Source of the DNA: Methylobacter sp.
GTDB taxonomy: Bacteria > Pseudomonadota > Gammaproteobacteria > Methylococcales > Methylomonadaceae
Reading direction: 5' to 3'
Length of the DNA stretch: 61,907 bases
Assembly: GCA_030655535.1 (NCBI GenBank)
Contig: JAURVK010000010.1
Span: 1 to 61,907, forward strand
A program made the translations under genes and the position numbers. Below the pieces are notes generated by a model. It saw only the letters and a program-made list of their open reading frames with translations. It did not search any database and was not told where the DNA came from. Positions within the stretch are counted from its first letter, which is position 1; the number at the start of each line of letters is the position of its first letter. This document shows positions 7,456 through 16,741 of the stretch, piece by piece.

Positions 7456-8039
7456 CCGAGTTCGATAGTAAGAAAATGCAGCGATGGTTGGCAGTAGGCC
7501 TGCTGGTTGCGGCAATGCTGATAGTCGGTTTGGTTGTCATTGTGCCGGTGGTTAACAAAGGTTTGGAGCTGCGCGAGTCCAAAAGTAATCTCGTTTTCAG
7601 ACTGCAGCAATATGAACGGATCTTGGCAAGAAAAGATGCCGTCATTGCAAGCATGAACGCCATAAAAGAGCAGTATCAACAGCGCGGACTTTTGAACAGC
7701 CAGAGTACCGGCGCTTTAGCATCCGCCGAGGTTCAGGAGTTCATTAAAAAAACCATTGTGGAGGCAGGCGGACAATTGAGCAGCACCCAGGCGTTACCTG
7801 TCAGCACCAGAAATGAATTTAACCGGATAACCGTCAGCGTAAGGATGACGGGTAATAGCGAAGTGTTGCGGGCGGTACTGTACAAGATAGAAACATCAAC
7901 CCCGCTGATTATTATTAATCAGCTAGACATCAGGCCGATGCGCGGCGTAAGAAGCAGGACAACGCGCCAGATCGAACCGAGCAACGAATTAAATATCAAT
8001 TTTCAGGCCGTCAGTTTTATGCGGAAGCAGCCGGAATGA
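7452..8039 (+). CDS. gspM: Type II secretion protein GspM (subtype b-like)
   Basis: Inner-membrane partner of GspL. It is 195 aa with one N-terminal transmembrane helix (WLAVGLLVAAMLIVGLVVIVPVV), a short coiled coil (LRESKSNLVFRLQQYERIL) and a PilO/GspMb-like ferredoxin fold. The GTG start overlaps the gspL TGA (GTGA). Assignment rests on topology, size and place between gspL and the GspC-like gene as much as on sequence. Confidence 0.85.
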   Translation: MTEFDSKKMQRWLAVGLLVAAMLIVGLVVIVPVVNKGLELRESKSNLVFRLQQYERILARKDAVIASMNAIKEQYQQRGLLNSQSTGALASAEVQEFIKKTIVEAGGQLSSTQALPVSTRNEFNRITVSVRMTGNSEVLRAVLYKIETSTPLIIINQLDIRPMRGVRSRTTRQIEPSNELNINFQAVSFMRKQPE

Positions 8040-8671
8040 ATATTAAACTCATAAAACTGCTGGTATTTATCTGCATCGGCCTGTGCTTGATTATTGTCGG
8101 GGAATGGTTGTACGCAAGTCATGCACGACACCGCTTGCTGACATCGATAAGCTCGGAAAAACTGCAAGACTACAAGACAGATGAGTTACCCGAAATAGAA
8201 CTGAAAAAACTGCCGGAAGACAATTATGTCGATCTGGTTGCCAGGCCGTTATTTATTAAAGGCAGAAAACCTGTCGATGAGCCGAGTTCTGCGGCAGAGG
8301 AAGCGGGTACCAAATCGGAAAGTTTTGATTGGGAGCTGACCGGAGTTTACGGTACCCAAAAAAACGTATCGGGACTATTCAGCCGGTCTAAAGCAAGAGT
8401 TGCCAAAGACAACTTTCGAAAAATAAGCGTAGGGGATGAGATTGACGGATGGAAACTGACCGAAATAAATAAGGACAGGGCTATGCTCAAACAAGGCGAT
8501 AAAGAGAAAGAACTGCTGCTTCGAAAACCGAAATTAAAAGCATTACCCGTGCAGCCAAATAAAACGCCATTTGCTGCGGCTGTACCTGTTCCGTCGCCTT
8601 TTTCTACTCCACCCGCTACGCCTGAACCTGCTGAAAATATCAACGAAGGCTCATCCGAGAATGAACAATAA
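8036..8671 (+). CDS. gspN: XpsN/GspC-like periplasmic linker of the T2SS
   Basis: A 211-aa bitopic protein with an N-terminal transmembrane helix (LIKLLVFICIGLCLIIVGEWLY) and a GspC-type homology region at about residues 65-165 (ARPLFI...WELTGVYGT...FRKISVGDEIDGWKLTEI...AMLKQGDKEKELLL), then a Pro/Ala-rich tail. In the xps gene order this position is XpsN, which does the job of GspC in linking the inner-membrane platform to secretin GspD. No PDZ or coiled-coil domain follows the HR region. The start overlaps the gspM stop (ATGA). Confidence 0.85.
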   Translation: MNIKLIKLLVFICIGLCLIIVGEWLYASHARHRLLTSISSEKLQDYKTDELPEIELKKLPEDNYVDLVARPLFIKGRKPVDEPSSAAEEAGTKSESFDWELTGVYGTQKNVSGLFSRSKARVAKDNFRKISVGDEIDGWKLTEINKDRAMLKQGDKEKELLLRKPKLKALPVQPNKTPFAAAVPVPSPFSTPPATPEPAENINEGSSENEQ

Positions 8672-10821
8672 TGACTAATATAAAGAAAATATCAACAGCT
8701 TCTTGCTTGGTAATCATGGGTTTTACACTGTCAAGTTGTGAATTACTCGGCCCCAAGCAGGCCGCCAAATTACCGTTGATGCCGGTGAAAACCGAGCAAA
8801 CCGATGTGGTTTATGAAGAACTGCAAAACAAAGCGCCTGTTACTGAAACAGCGCAGGCCAAGCCTGAATTATTTCCAGGTACCAACCGGTTTGTACCGGA
8901 CACGGCAACGCAGCATAGAAAAACCAAAAGAGGCGGCGAGGGCACATACAGCCTGAACTTTGATGAAGCGGATCTTGGCGAAGTAGCCAAAGTTATCTTA
9001 AGCGACATACTGGGGCAAAACTATGTGCTTAGCCCCAAAGTGGCAGGCAAAGTCACTTTGCAAACCACCGACCCCTTAAGTAAAGACGAGCTAATCCCCA
9101 CTCTTGAAATGCTGTTGCGCATGAACAATGCGGTGCTGATTAAGGACGCCAGCATTTACCATATCGAACCTGCCAACGAAGCCCTGTACAGCTCCAGTTT
9201 TGCGGCTCCCGGTGCGGCCGGCAGGACGGGCTTTCAAGTCAGAGTTATCCCGATCAGAAATGTCGCCGTACAAGACCTTATCGAGGTGATCAAACCGCTG
9301 GTGCAGGAAAAGACCATACTCAATGTTGATGGCACCCGCAATATCATGATCGCTTCCGGCACCCCGGATGAATTGGGGCGGGTCATGGATATGGTCAGCA
9401 CCTTTGATATCGATGTGTTGAAAGGGCGGTCTTTCGGCCTGTTTCCGTTGACGCATGTTGATGCGGAAACCATTATTAAAGAACTGGAAGAGGTGTTCAA
9501 TAAAAAAGCCAAAGGGGATGAGTCCGACTTTTTTCGTTTTATCCCTATCGAACGTTTGAATGCGATCATGGCGATCACTCATCAGGCGCGGTATTTAAAG
9601 GATATTGAAAGCTGGATAGTCAGGCTGGATCGTGCCAATACCGCTTCCGGCGGCGGTGTTAATGTCTATAAGGTTCAGCATGTTGATGCCGTGGAACTGG
9701 CAGATACCTTAAATGAGATTTTTGCCGGCGCGCAAAAAAAGGACAAATCGGCAAAGCTGGCACCGGGATCGAAAGCGGTTGAAATAACCAACAAAAAACA
9801 GACGGATACCCAAAAAACAAGCGCCGGCAATACCCAAACCGGAGACGCCAAAGTGTCCAATGTCGGTGAGGTCAGAATAATCGCCGACGCAGCCAATAAC
9901 TCGGTCATTATTGTCGCCACCGCTCAGGAGTATGAAGCGATCCGGCCGATTATCAAACAACTGGATGTGATGCCGTTGCAGGTGTTGATTGATGCGACCA
10001 TAGCCGAGGTGACTTTAACGGATAACTTGGTATACGGCATTCAGTGGTTTCTTAAAGAAGGCAGTTCGGGTATCGGTAGCGGCCTAGGGAAGGCTTCGCT
10101 TACTGATCTTGCCGTTGCAGGCGCTGCGGCCTCTGCAACAGGCGGGCTGAGTTTGTTGTATAACTCGGGCTCTGTTAAAGCCTTATTAAGCGCCGAAGCC
10201 ACCGATGGCAATGTCAATGTGATTTCCTCGCCGTCGTTGATGGTGTTGAATAATCAGGAAGCCTCGATACAGGTGGGTGAAGAAATACCGTTAAGAACCT
10301 CCCAGTCGACCAATGTCACTAATGTCGGCGGAACTGATGCGACTCAAACTTCAGGCGGACTGGTAACCAGTGGCATACAGCAGCGTAAAACCGGGGTTAA
10401 ATTAACGGTTAAACCCAGAGTCAACGCCAATGGTCTAGTTATTATGGACATTGAGCAAAGTGTTGAAAATGCACAAACAACCAAAACTAGCGGTATCGAT
10501 TCACCCTCCATACAAACCCGGGAAATCAACAGTTCCGTTGCGGTGCAAAGTGGCGAAACTATTGTTCTGGGGGGCTTGATTAAGGATGACGACACCGATA
10601 ATAAAGCCGGCATACCTTTTTTACATGAGTTGCCGGTGATAGGGGCGTTGTTCGGTAATACCACTAAAAACAAGATCAAAACTGAATTAGTGGTATTGAT
10701 TACCCCGCGCGTGGTCGGTACCCTGCAGGATGCCCGATTGATTACCGACGAATTCAAGCGCAAATTGACCGGAATTTATGAGGATAAATCCGTTATTTCG
10801 GGAGGTTCAACCGTAGAATAG
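8671..10821 (+). CDS. gspD: Type II secretion secretin GspD (lipoprotein)
   Basis: Outer-membrane secretin channel of the T2SS, 716 aa. It has a lipoprotein signal with lipobox LSSC at about residue 23, an N0 domain (YSLNFDEADLGEVAKVILSDILGQNYVLSPKVAGKVTL), two or three N-type ring domains (VRVIPIRNVAVQDLIEVIKPL; VYKVQHVDAVELADTLNEIF) and the secretin domain from about residue 440 (VLIDATIAEVTL) to VVLITPRVV. A Lys/Thr/Gly-rich linker (about residues 355-400) sits inside the last N domain. The lipobox suggests self-piloting or Lol-dependent targeting. Start overlaps the previous stop (TAATG). Last gene of the operon. Confidence 0.95.
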   Translation: MTNIKKISTASCLVIMGFTLSSCELLGPKQAAKLPLMPVKTEQTDVVYEELQNKAPVTETAQAKPELFPGTNRFVPDTATQHRKTKRGGEGTYSLNFDEADLGEVAKVILSDILGQNYVLSPKVAGKVTLQTTDPLSKDELIPTLEMLLRMNNAVLIKDASIYHIEPANEALYSSSFAAPGAAGRTGFQVRVIPIRNVAVQDLIEVIKPLVQEKTILNVDGTRNIMIASGTPDELGRVMDMVSTFDIDVLKGRSFGLFPLTHVDAETIIKELEEVFNKKAKGDESDFFRFIPIERLNAIMAITHQARYLKDIESWIVRLDRANTASGGGVNVYKVQHVDAVELADTLNEIFAGAQKKDKSAKLAPGSKAVEITNKKQTDTQKTSAGNTQTGDAKVSNVGEVRIIADAANNSVIIVATAQEYEAIRPIIKQLDVMPLQVLIDATIAEVTLTDNLVYGIQWFLKEGSSGIGSGLGKASLTDLAVAGAAASATGGLSLLYNSGSVKALLSAEATDGNVNVISSPSLMVLNNQEASIQVGEEIPLRTSQSTNVTNVGGTDATQTSGGLVTSGIQQRKTGVKLTVKPRVNANGLVIMDIEQSVENAQTTKTSGIDSPSIQTREINSSVAVQSGETIVLGGLIKDDDTDNKAGIPFLHELPVIGALFGNTTKNKIKTELVVLITPRVVGTLQDARLITDEFKRKLTGIYEDKSVISGGSTVE

Positions 10822-10853
10822 CGGATAAAAATGGCCAAGTATGTTGCCGAACA

Positions 10854-10915
10854 GCTCCTGCAATAAGTTTGCGTATTATGCAGGAGCACAAACCGGGCGC
10901 ATTGTGCCCCGGTTT
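10854..10915. terminator. Two hairpins between convergent gspD and rpiA
   Basis: Stem 1 is GCTCCTGCA (10854-10862) with TGCAGGAGC (10879-10887). Stem 2 is AAACCGGG (10890-10897) with CCCGGTTT (10908-10915). They lie between convergent genes and probably terminate both transcripts, although no clean T-run follows either stem. Confidence 0.6.
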
Positions 10916-10925
10916 GCCTACTATT

Positions 10926-11579
10926 TTAAAACGTAGTGACTTCAGTGCCTTTGCCGATTAACACCACATCGGCAGGACGCATCGCAAAAATACCGACGGT
11001 AACTACGCCGGTAATGTTGTTGATGATTTGTTCCAGTTTGATCGGATCGACAATATTCATATTATGCACATCGAGAATCTCGTTGTGGTTATCGGTAATA
11101 AAATTTTCCCGCCACACCGGTTGACCGCCTAATTTAACCAGCTCTCTGGCAACATAACTTCTGGCCATCGGAATGACTTCAACCGGCAGTGGAAATGCGC
11201 CCAGCACATCGACGCATTTGCTTTCATCGGCAATACAGACGAATTTCCTGCTGGCGGCTGCAATAATCTTTTCGCGAGTCAATGCGCCGCCGCCGCCTTT
11301 AATCAGGTATTTGTGCGGATTGACTTCGTCGGCTCCATCCACATAAACATCCAGCGTACCCACTGCATTTAAATCGAATACCGGAATGCCGATTTTTTTT
11401 AAGCGTTCGGTACTCGAGATTGAACTGGAAACGGCTCCCTCAATATCGGCCTTAAAATCGGCCAAACAATCGATGAAGTGATTAACGGTAGAGCCCGTGC
11501 CCACGCCGATTATGGCAACATCTTTAATATAGTGTAAAGCGGCTTGAGCCACCTTTTGTTTTAATTCGTCTTGAGTCAT
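10926..11579 (-). CDS. rpiA: Ribose-5-phosphate isomerase A
   Basis: Interconverts ribose 5-phosphate and ribulose 5-phosphate in the non-oxidative pentose phosphate pathway. It is 217 aa, the usual length. Family signatures are GVGTGSTV, the DGADEVNP motif that carries the catalytic Asp, and [12 protein letters not shown]. An AGGA sequence 8 bases before the ATG supports the start. It stands alone, convergent with the T2SS operon and divergent from recC. Confidence 0.96.
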   Translation of the reverse strand: MTQDELKQKVAQAALHYIKDVAIIGVGTGSTVNHFIDCLADFKADIEGAVSSSISSTERLKKIGIPVFDLNAVGTLDVYVDGADEVNPHKYLIKGGGGALTREKIIAAASRKFVCIADESKCVDVLGAFPLPVEVIPMARSYVARELVKLGGQPVWRENFITDNHNEILDVHNMNIVDPIKLEQIINNITGVVTVGIFAMRPADVVLIGKGTEVTTF

Positions 11580-11744
11580 GAAGCTATCCTGATTTTAGTT
11601 AAGGGTAAGTAATAGGGTATGTGATAATACCGTAGAACCAAAAATTACTCAGCTGATTTTTAATAAAGCGACGTAACGATAGAAATAGAACGCGGATACC
11701 GCAGATTGGGCCGATAATCGCCCCTACGATAAATTAAAATCCCC

Positions 11745-14700
11745 ATGTTCATCCTGCACAGTTCCAATAAAACCGAAAACCTGGTTGCTCACCTGACCGC
11801 AGTCATTAAAAACGCGCCGCTGGCATCGCCTTTCGCCAAGGAAGTTTTTTTGATTCAAAGTCAGGGCATGGAGCGGTGGTTATCACAGCAGCTAGCCAGT
11901 CAATTTAAAGTCTGGGGAAATTACGAGTTTTTATTTCCCGGCAAGTTTTTCAGTTCTCTGGCGCAGGGCATCGACAGCCGCTTAAACGATGCGGCTTTCG
12001 AGCGTAATTTGATGCTCTGGCGGATTGAGGCATTGCTTCGCAGACTGGATGGCGATCAATTCTTGCCGTTAACGCAATACCTGTCGGGCGAAAATATCGC
12101 CTTAAAACGCTATCAGTTAGCCCGGCAGCTGTCGCAAATTTTCGACCAGTACCAGATGATGCGACCGGATATGCTGGCGGCTTGGCAAAAAGGGCAGTTG
12201 CTGTATCAAACTGCAACCGAATGCTGGCAACAAGCGCTGTGGCTGCAAATAACAGAACAGACCGGCAACCGGCATCGGGGTTCATTATGGCTGGATGTGA
12301 TCGCCAAGTTGAATGCCGCAGAGGAAGGCGCATTTAGTCAACAATTGCCGGAGCGAATTTCGGTGTTCGGACTGAATACCATGCCGCCGTTATTGTTGAG
12401 CTATTTGGAAGGCCTGTCCAAACATTGCCAGCTGCATCTTTTCCTGCTCAATCCGGCGCAAGATTTTTGGGCCGATTTGGCCACCAAAAGACAGCGAACC
12501 AGCGACGAAAACTTTAGCGGGCATCCGTTGCTGTCAACATTAGGCCAGCAGGGACGCGAGTTTCAGGAGATGTTGCTGGAGCAGGTGCAGTTCGATTTCG
12601 AACCGGAAAGCTTTGCGCCTAGCGAGGCGCACAGCAATCTGCACCGGTTACAAAACGGCATTTTAAATAACCGGCTGGACGAGCCGATTTTGCAACAAGA
12701 CGACTCGATCAGCATTCATGCCTGTCATTCCAGAATGCGCGAGGTGGAGGTGTTGAAAAACCAGTTGCTGCAAGCGCTGGAAAACGACCCGACGCTGGAG
12801 CTGCGCGATATTGTGGTAATGGCGCCGGATATTCAGGTATACGAGCCGTTTATTTCGGCGGTTTTCGACGATATCCAACATGCCATCGCCGATCGCAGTT
12901 TGCGCCTGAGCAACAATGCATTGGATGCCTTCATCCGTTTTTTAGACTTAAGCCAAAGCCGTTTCGGCTGGCAGACCGTGCTGGATTTACTCGAACAACC
13001 GGTGGTGTATCCGGGTTTCGGTTTGTCCGAGACGGATCTGAATTTGATCAAGCACTGGGTGCAGGATACCCATGTACGCTGGGGCAAATCGGCACAACAC
13101 AAGCAGGAACTCGGCCTGCCCGAACTCAGCGGAAATACCTGGCAAGCGGCGCTGGACAGGTTACTGATGGGTTATGCAGTCGGCAGCGATGAAGATTTTG
13201 TTGCCGGCCTGTTGCCTTATAAAGATATTGAAGGCTCCTCGGCGCTGGCCTTGGGCGGTTTGTGCGATTTTATGCAGCTGCTGTTTAAAGCCGGCAAGGA
13301 ACTCAAGCAGGCAAAATCGCTAAAAAACTGGAGTGCGCAGCTTTATTATTACGCCGACCAGTTATTGACTGCCGCAGAACCCGTTGAGCGACAACAGCTT
13401 AACGAACTGCTGGCGGAATTGTCCGCCGAACTGGCCGAAGTGCATCATGATGATGTCGAGCTGCAAGTGATCGTCAGCTGGTTGGAAGGCATGGTTGCCG
13501 AACGCAAATCGGCTAACGGTTTTTTGCGCGGCCAGTTGACCTTTTGTTCGATGTTACCGATGCGCTCGATCCCGTTCAAGGTGATTGCGCTGTTGGGCAT
13601 GAATGACGGTGAATTTCCCAAAATCGACCGCCATCCGACTTTCGATTTGCTGGCTAAAAACTTTCGTAAGGGCGACCGTTCGCGGCGTAGCGACGACCGC
13701 TACCAGTTTCTGGAAATCCTGTTATCGGCCAGACAGCAGCTGATAATGACCTATATAGGACAGTCGATCAGCCACAATGATGCGATTCCGCCGTCAGTGG
13801 TGATCAGTGAGTTGCTGGAGGTTTTGCAATGCGAGGGCGACCGGCCGGTCGCCCCTACGATTACCCGACATCCCTTGCAGTCGTTCAGCCGGCGTTATTT
13901 CGACGGCACTACTGGTTTGTTCAGTTTTTCAAAAGCCGATTGTGAAACCGCCGACGCTTTGTCCGCTAGGGATGAACGGTCGATAGATCCTGCGACTTTG
14001 TGGTGGCAAGGAACACTCCCTGAAGACACCAAAGAAATCGAAGTGATCGAACTGAACGAATTGTTCAATTTCTTCCGGCATCCGCAGCGCTATTTTATGC
14101 AACGACAACTGGATTTTCGCTTTACCGGTATGGAAGCCGATGCTGAAGAACGCGAACCGTTCAGCATCGCCAAGCTGGAGGGTTATGCCATTTATCATGA
14201 ATGGATACACGAGGCGTTGAACGGCAAACCGGTAACGGTAAAAAAACTGCAAGCGCAAGGACGGTGGTTAGCGGGCGTACCGGGTGAGCTGGAGTTCGAC
14301 CGGCAACAGAGGGTAGTTAATGACTTTGTCGAACGAATAAAGGCCAAAAATCTGGGTGCGCCTTTAGACGATTTGCCGATAGACATAACCATGGGTTCAT
14401 ATCGTCTGGTCGGCAAACTAGGTAACCGTTACCAACACGGCAGCCTGTTTTATCGCTATGCAGATCTAAAGGGTAAGGATTTTATCTGTGCCTTGTTGCA
14501 TCATCTCCTTATTAACCAAGTTCAAGAACAATCAACGATTTTACTCAGCACTGATGAGGATCTGGTTTTGTTGCCGGAACATTGCCAACCGGATCATCTG
14601 ACTGCATTGATAGATATATACCGGTTAGGCCGAAAACAGCCCGATGCATTTTTTGTCGAATCGGCCTTGGCGTACATTAAGCAGGCCTACAAACTGAAAG

Positions 14701-14891
14701 CCGGCAACCGGGCCTCAAAATCGGCACTGGATGCGGCAATCGAGCAATTGTCCAGAGCGGTAGAACAGCCCTACGAGCCGGAACTCAGGCGGCTTTACGG
14801 TAATGTAACAGACATGGGACTGGTGCTGGGCGAGTCGTTTGAGCAGCAATGCCAGACTCTTCTGCAACCGGTTTGGGGTGCCACGCATTAA
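11745..14891 (+). CDS. recC: Exodeoxyribonuclease V gamma subunit RecC
   Basis: Chi-recognising, inactive-helicase subunit of RecBCD, 1048 aa. The N-terminus is typical (FILHSSNKTENLVAHL...QSQGMERWLSQQLA), followed by helicase-like domains (RISVFGLNTMPP; FCSMLPMRSIPFKVIALLGMNDGEFP) and the C-terminal nuclease-like domain (PQRYFMQRQLDFRF). recB and recD normally follow recC but are absent here: repeats and an unrelated gene follow. A 20-bp perfect palindrome of the intergenic REP type is read in frame at about residues 697-704 (EGDRPVAPT). There is no strong Shine-Dalgarno; ATG chosen because it matches the family N-terminus. Confidence 0.93.
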   Translation: MFILHSSNKTENLVAHLTAVIKNAPLASPFAKEVFLIQSQGMERWLSQQLASQFKVWGNYEFLFPGKFFSSLAQGIDSRLNDAAFERNLMLWRIEALLRRLDGDQFLPLTQYLSGENIALKRYQLARQLSQIFDQYQMMRPDMLAAWQKGQLLYQTATECWQQALWLQITEQTGNRHRGSLWLDVIAKLNAAEEGAFSQQLPERISVFGLNTMPPLLLSYLEGLSKHCQLHLFLLNPAQDFWADLATKRQRTSDENFSGHPLLSTLGQQGREFQEMLLEQVQFDFEPESFAPSEAHSNLHRLQNGILNNRLDEPILQQDDSISIHACHSRMREVEVLKNQLLQALENDPTLELRDIVVMAPDIQVYEPFISAVFDDIQHAIADRSLRLSNNALDAFIRFLDLSQSRFGWQTVLDLLEQPVVYPGFGLSETDLNLIKHWVQDTHVRWGKSAQHKQELGLPELSGNTWQAALDRLLMGYAVGSDEDFVAGLLPYKDIEGSSALALGGLCDFMQLLFKAGKELKQAKSLKNWSAQLYYYADQLLTAAEPVERQQLNELLAELSAELAEVHHDDVELQVIVSWLEGMVAERKSANGFLRGQLTFCSMLPMRSIPFKVIALLGMNDGEFPKIDRHPTFDLLAKNFRKGDRSRRSDDRYQFLEILLSARQQLIMTYIGQSISHNDAIPPSVVISELLEVLQCEGDRPVAPTITRHPLQSFSRRYFDGTTGLFSFSKADCETADALSARDERSIDPATLWWQGTLPEDTKEIEVIELNELFNFFRHPQRYFMQRQLDFRFTGMEADAEEREPFSIAKLEGYAIYHEWIHEALNGKPVTVKKLQAQGRWLAGVPGELEFDRQQRVVNDFVERIKAKNLGAPLDDLPIDITMGSYRLVGKLGNRYQHGSLFYRYADLKGKDFICALLHHLLINQVQEQSTILLSTDEDLVLLPEHCQPDHLTALIDIYRLGRKQPDAFFVESALAYIKQAYKLKAGNRASKSALDAAIEQLSRAVEQPYEPELRRLYGNVTDMGLVLGESFEQQCQTLLQPVWGATH
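13835..13860. repeat. REP-like palindrome inside recC
   Basis: GGGCGACCGG (13835-13844) followed directly by CCGGTCGCCC (13845-13854), then CTACGA. The tail TCGCCCCTACGA also occurs upstream of recC at about 11718-11730. The insertion keeps the recC frame. Confidence 0.8.
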
Positions 14892-15197
14892 TAAAATGGT
14901 GGGTTACGTCAAGTAGGGTGCGCACCATTTACGAATGCCAGAATAGTCGGACTCCAAGCGGGACGGGGTTTGCAACCCCGTTCCTAAGGTTTCTTCGATG
15001 TCTGAACTAAGTGGACGCACTTAATCAACGCTAAACGTTTCGAACGGGACAGCAGTCCCGTTCGGTGTGAACAATCCATTTCGAGTATCAAGATTGCTAG
15101 TACGATTGGACGTCGAAAAGGTGTGCAATGTACCTCATTTAAGGATGGAGTGCAGGCTTTCTGCAAGTTATACGGCAAACAGATCGGAACAAGGCAA
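14892..15197. other. Gene-free stretch after recC with two hairpins
   Basis: About 300 bases between convergent recC and the CigR-like gene. It holds two palindromes: ACGGGGTT/AACCCCGT (14963-14981) and CGAACGGGAC/GTCCCGTTCG (15041-15064). Both resemble dispersed 'ACGGG' repeats and may end transcription. No coding potential was recognised; the 64-aa ORF track entry here looks spurious. Confidence 0.6.
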
Positions 15198-15722
15198 TTA
15201 ACGCCGGCTCAGATCCGAAATGGCATCCATAACCATTCCCGTTCCAATCGTGATTAACAAAATGTCGTTCGCCACACGGATATAACGGTGCCTGGGCGGA
15301 GGCGGCCCCAGTTGCATAAGGATCGTCGGCGGCAGGTCATAGTAAATGACGCTACGAGGTAGCTGTCGACCTAGAGTCCACTGTTTTGCCTGTCCGGGCG
15401 GCATGCAACCGTTGTGTTTCTTGGCGAGCCCTGGCGGACAGTGCCCGCTACGGAACTGTTCGGCATAGTAGTCATGGATCACGGCTCGATGCCGGTCACC
15501 AAAATAGCGCTGTTCTCTAAAGTCATCCGAGCCTTTTTGAGAAAACGACCGAACATTGTGATCTCGGTCAGGGTTACGTTTTTGACTTTCTTGCTGCTGA
15601 TGTTTTTCGGCTTTACCATGAGCGCCTCTTGAAGGCTTGTCGGCAAGAGCCGAGCCGACCGTCAACATTCCTGCTATAACAAAGGCCATGGTTCGACTTA
15701 TTTTTAAGGTAAATTGCTGCAT
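15198..15722 (-). CDS. CigR/RcnB-like periplasmic protein
   Basis: A 174-aa exported protein: signal peptide (MAFVIAGMLTVGSALA), a basic, Gln/His-rich linker (KHQQQESQKRNPDRDH), a repeated CPPGLAKKHNGCMPPGQAKQW motif, and a YYDLPP...GPPPPRHRYIRVANDILLI segment near the C-terminus. This C-terminal pattern is that of the RcnB/CigR family, whose members are periplasmic or membrane-associated. CigR is an anti-virulence factor in Salmonella and RcnB affects nickel/cobalt homeostasis. Which role applies here cannot be told. The gene is isolated, next to a pseudogene zone. Confidence 0.7.
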   Translation of the reverse strand: MQQFTLKISRTMAFVIAGMLTVGSALADKPSRGAHGKAEKHQQQESQKRNPDRDHNVRSFSQKGSDDFREQRYFGDRHRAVIHDYYAEQFRSGHCPPGLAKKHNGCMPPGQAKQWTLGRQLPRSVIYYDLPPTILMQLGPPPPRHRYIRVANDILLITIGTGMVMDAISDLSRR

Positions 15723-15818
15723 ATTTTATTCCCAAATAAAAAGTTAACATTTGCTCACTGGCTTGCTTGCACGCAACGCACACACAAATTAATGTCTGTC
15801 ATCGCATTGTTGCACAAC

Positions 15819-16066
15819 TTAAGTCGAAGTGTCAGATTCTGTTGTATCAGGTTTTTTATAATTTTCGACAAAAGCTTTTAATCCTTTTTGTACGGGCTCG
15901 TAAGTAGCATCAATATTACTGCCGATATTGCCTTTATTCAATACGTTAAGACCTTCCAATTCTTTAAAGCCTTTATCAATCCCGCCGCCAATTAACGTCG
16001 TAAATGAGAGCAGGGCATCTTCAGTGCTTTGTTCGGGATGATTAGCCTGATACTGATCAAAAAAGC
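15819..16066 (-). pseudogene. 3' remnant of a DUF5610-like gene
   Basis: The minus strand reads about 83 codons in one open frame (EYGFFDQYQANHPEQ...LIGGGIDKGFKELEG...NIGSNIDATYEPVQKGL) and ends at TAA 15819-15821. The segment 'FFDxY..NHP..L..F...I.GGI.KGF.EA...L...I...ID.TY..VQKGL' resembles, from memory, the C-terminus of DUF5610 proteins. A stop codon lies immediately upstream in frame (about 16067-16069) and there is no start codon, so only the 3' end survives. Absent from the ORF track for that reason. Confidence 0.6.
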
Positions 16067-16200
16067 CGTACTCAGCTTAGCTAGGAGACGATCAAGCCGC
16101 AGGCCAAAGTAATGCCCAGACATAATGGCATTGCGACCAAGAACACCACGATTCAGGAAAGAATATCATTTTTAGATGACGGAAGCAGTATTGAGCGTGT

Positions 16201-16372
16201 GAGACTGTGAAAGATTTGTTTTTAGCATAAATCTAAGAAATAACCACGAAGAACACGGAGAGCACTAAGTTTTTAATGCATTGAATGAATGCTGTTATTT
16301 CCTCCGTGTCCTTCGTGTTCTCTGTGGTAAATAATTTTTTCAGCTCGATTTGGATAATACTTTCACAGTCTC
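16201..16372. mobile_element. MITE-like inverted-repeat element with 13-bp termini
   Basis: About 172 bp bounded by GAGACTGTGAAAG (16201-16213) and its exact reverse complement CTTTCACAGTCTC (16360-16372). The interior is a second, longer imperfect palindrome (ACCACGAAGAACACGGAGAG... against ...CTCCGTGTCCTTCGTGTTC). GTGT directly flanks both ends (16197-16200 and 16373-16376), which may be a 4-bp target duplication. It carries no ORF. A half copy begins this window at 1-86. Confidence 0.7.
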
Positions 16373-16532
16373 GTGTTTGTGTATCACGTTAATAATCCTT
16401 TAGTTCTAAAGAGGGCTTACATTAATGCCCCGCGTTATTCTTGAAGGCCGTTATTAGTATAGTGCGTCTTTGGCAGGAAACCATTAAACACAATCATCCT
16501 GGCCCCTTAACCTTTCATGATTTTCCGAGTAC

Positions 16533-16700
16533 ATGAGCCTTTTATTAATAGAGGACGATGCCGTTCTGGCTGACGGCTTGCTCATACCGAGCGATAGCGG
16601 TTATTCGTTTACCTGTCACGGCCGGCGTTTACGCGGAACAGTTGCAATCTATGTACACCGCGTGCGTAAACGTATCGAACTATTTGGCGCGGTCGATTAG
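16533..16700 (+). pseudogene. Collapsed OmpR-family response regulator
   Basis: An ATG-started 55-codon frame begins like a receiver domain (SLLLIEDDAVLADGL), then jumps into the end of a winged-helix domain (VAIYVHRVRKRIELFGAV) and hits TAG. The next frame continues with RTVRGLGYL, the usual C-terminus of OmpR/QseB/TctD-type regulators. So the receiver's phospho-acceptor region and most of the DNA-binding domain are deleted and a frameshift is present. Clearly non-functional. Confidence 0.75.
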
Positions 16701-16741
16701 AACGGTGCGCGGACTCGGTTATTTATAGGAACGGTCAGTCG

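Noticed and set aside
14984-15178. 64-aa minus-strand ORF in the gene-free stretch after recC
   Set aside because: It runs through a hairpin repeat, has no ribosome site and matches nothing recognised.
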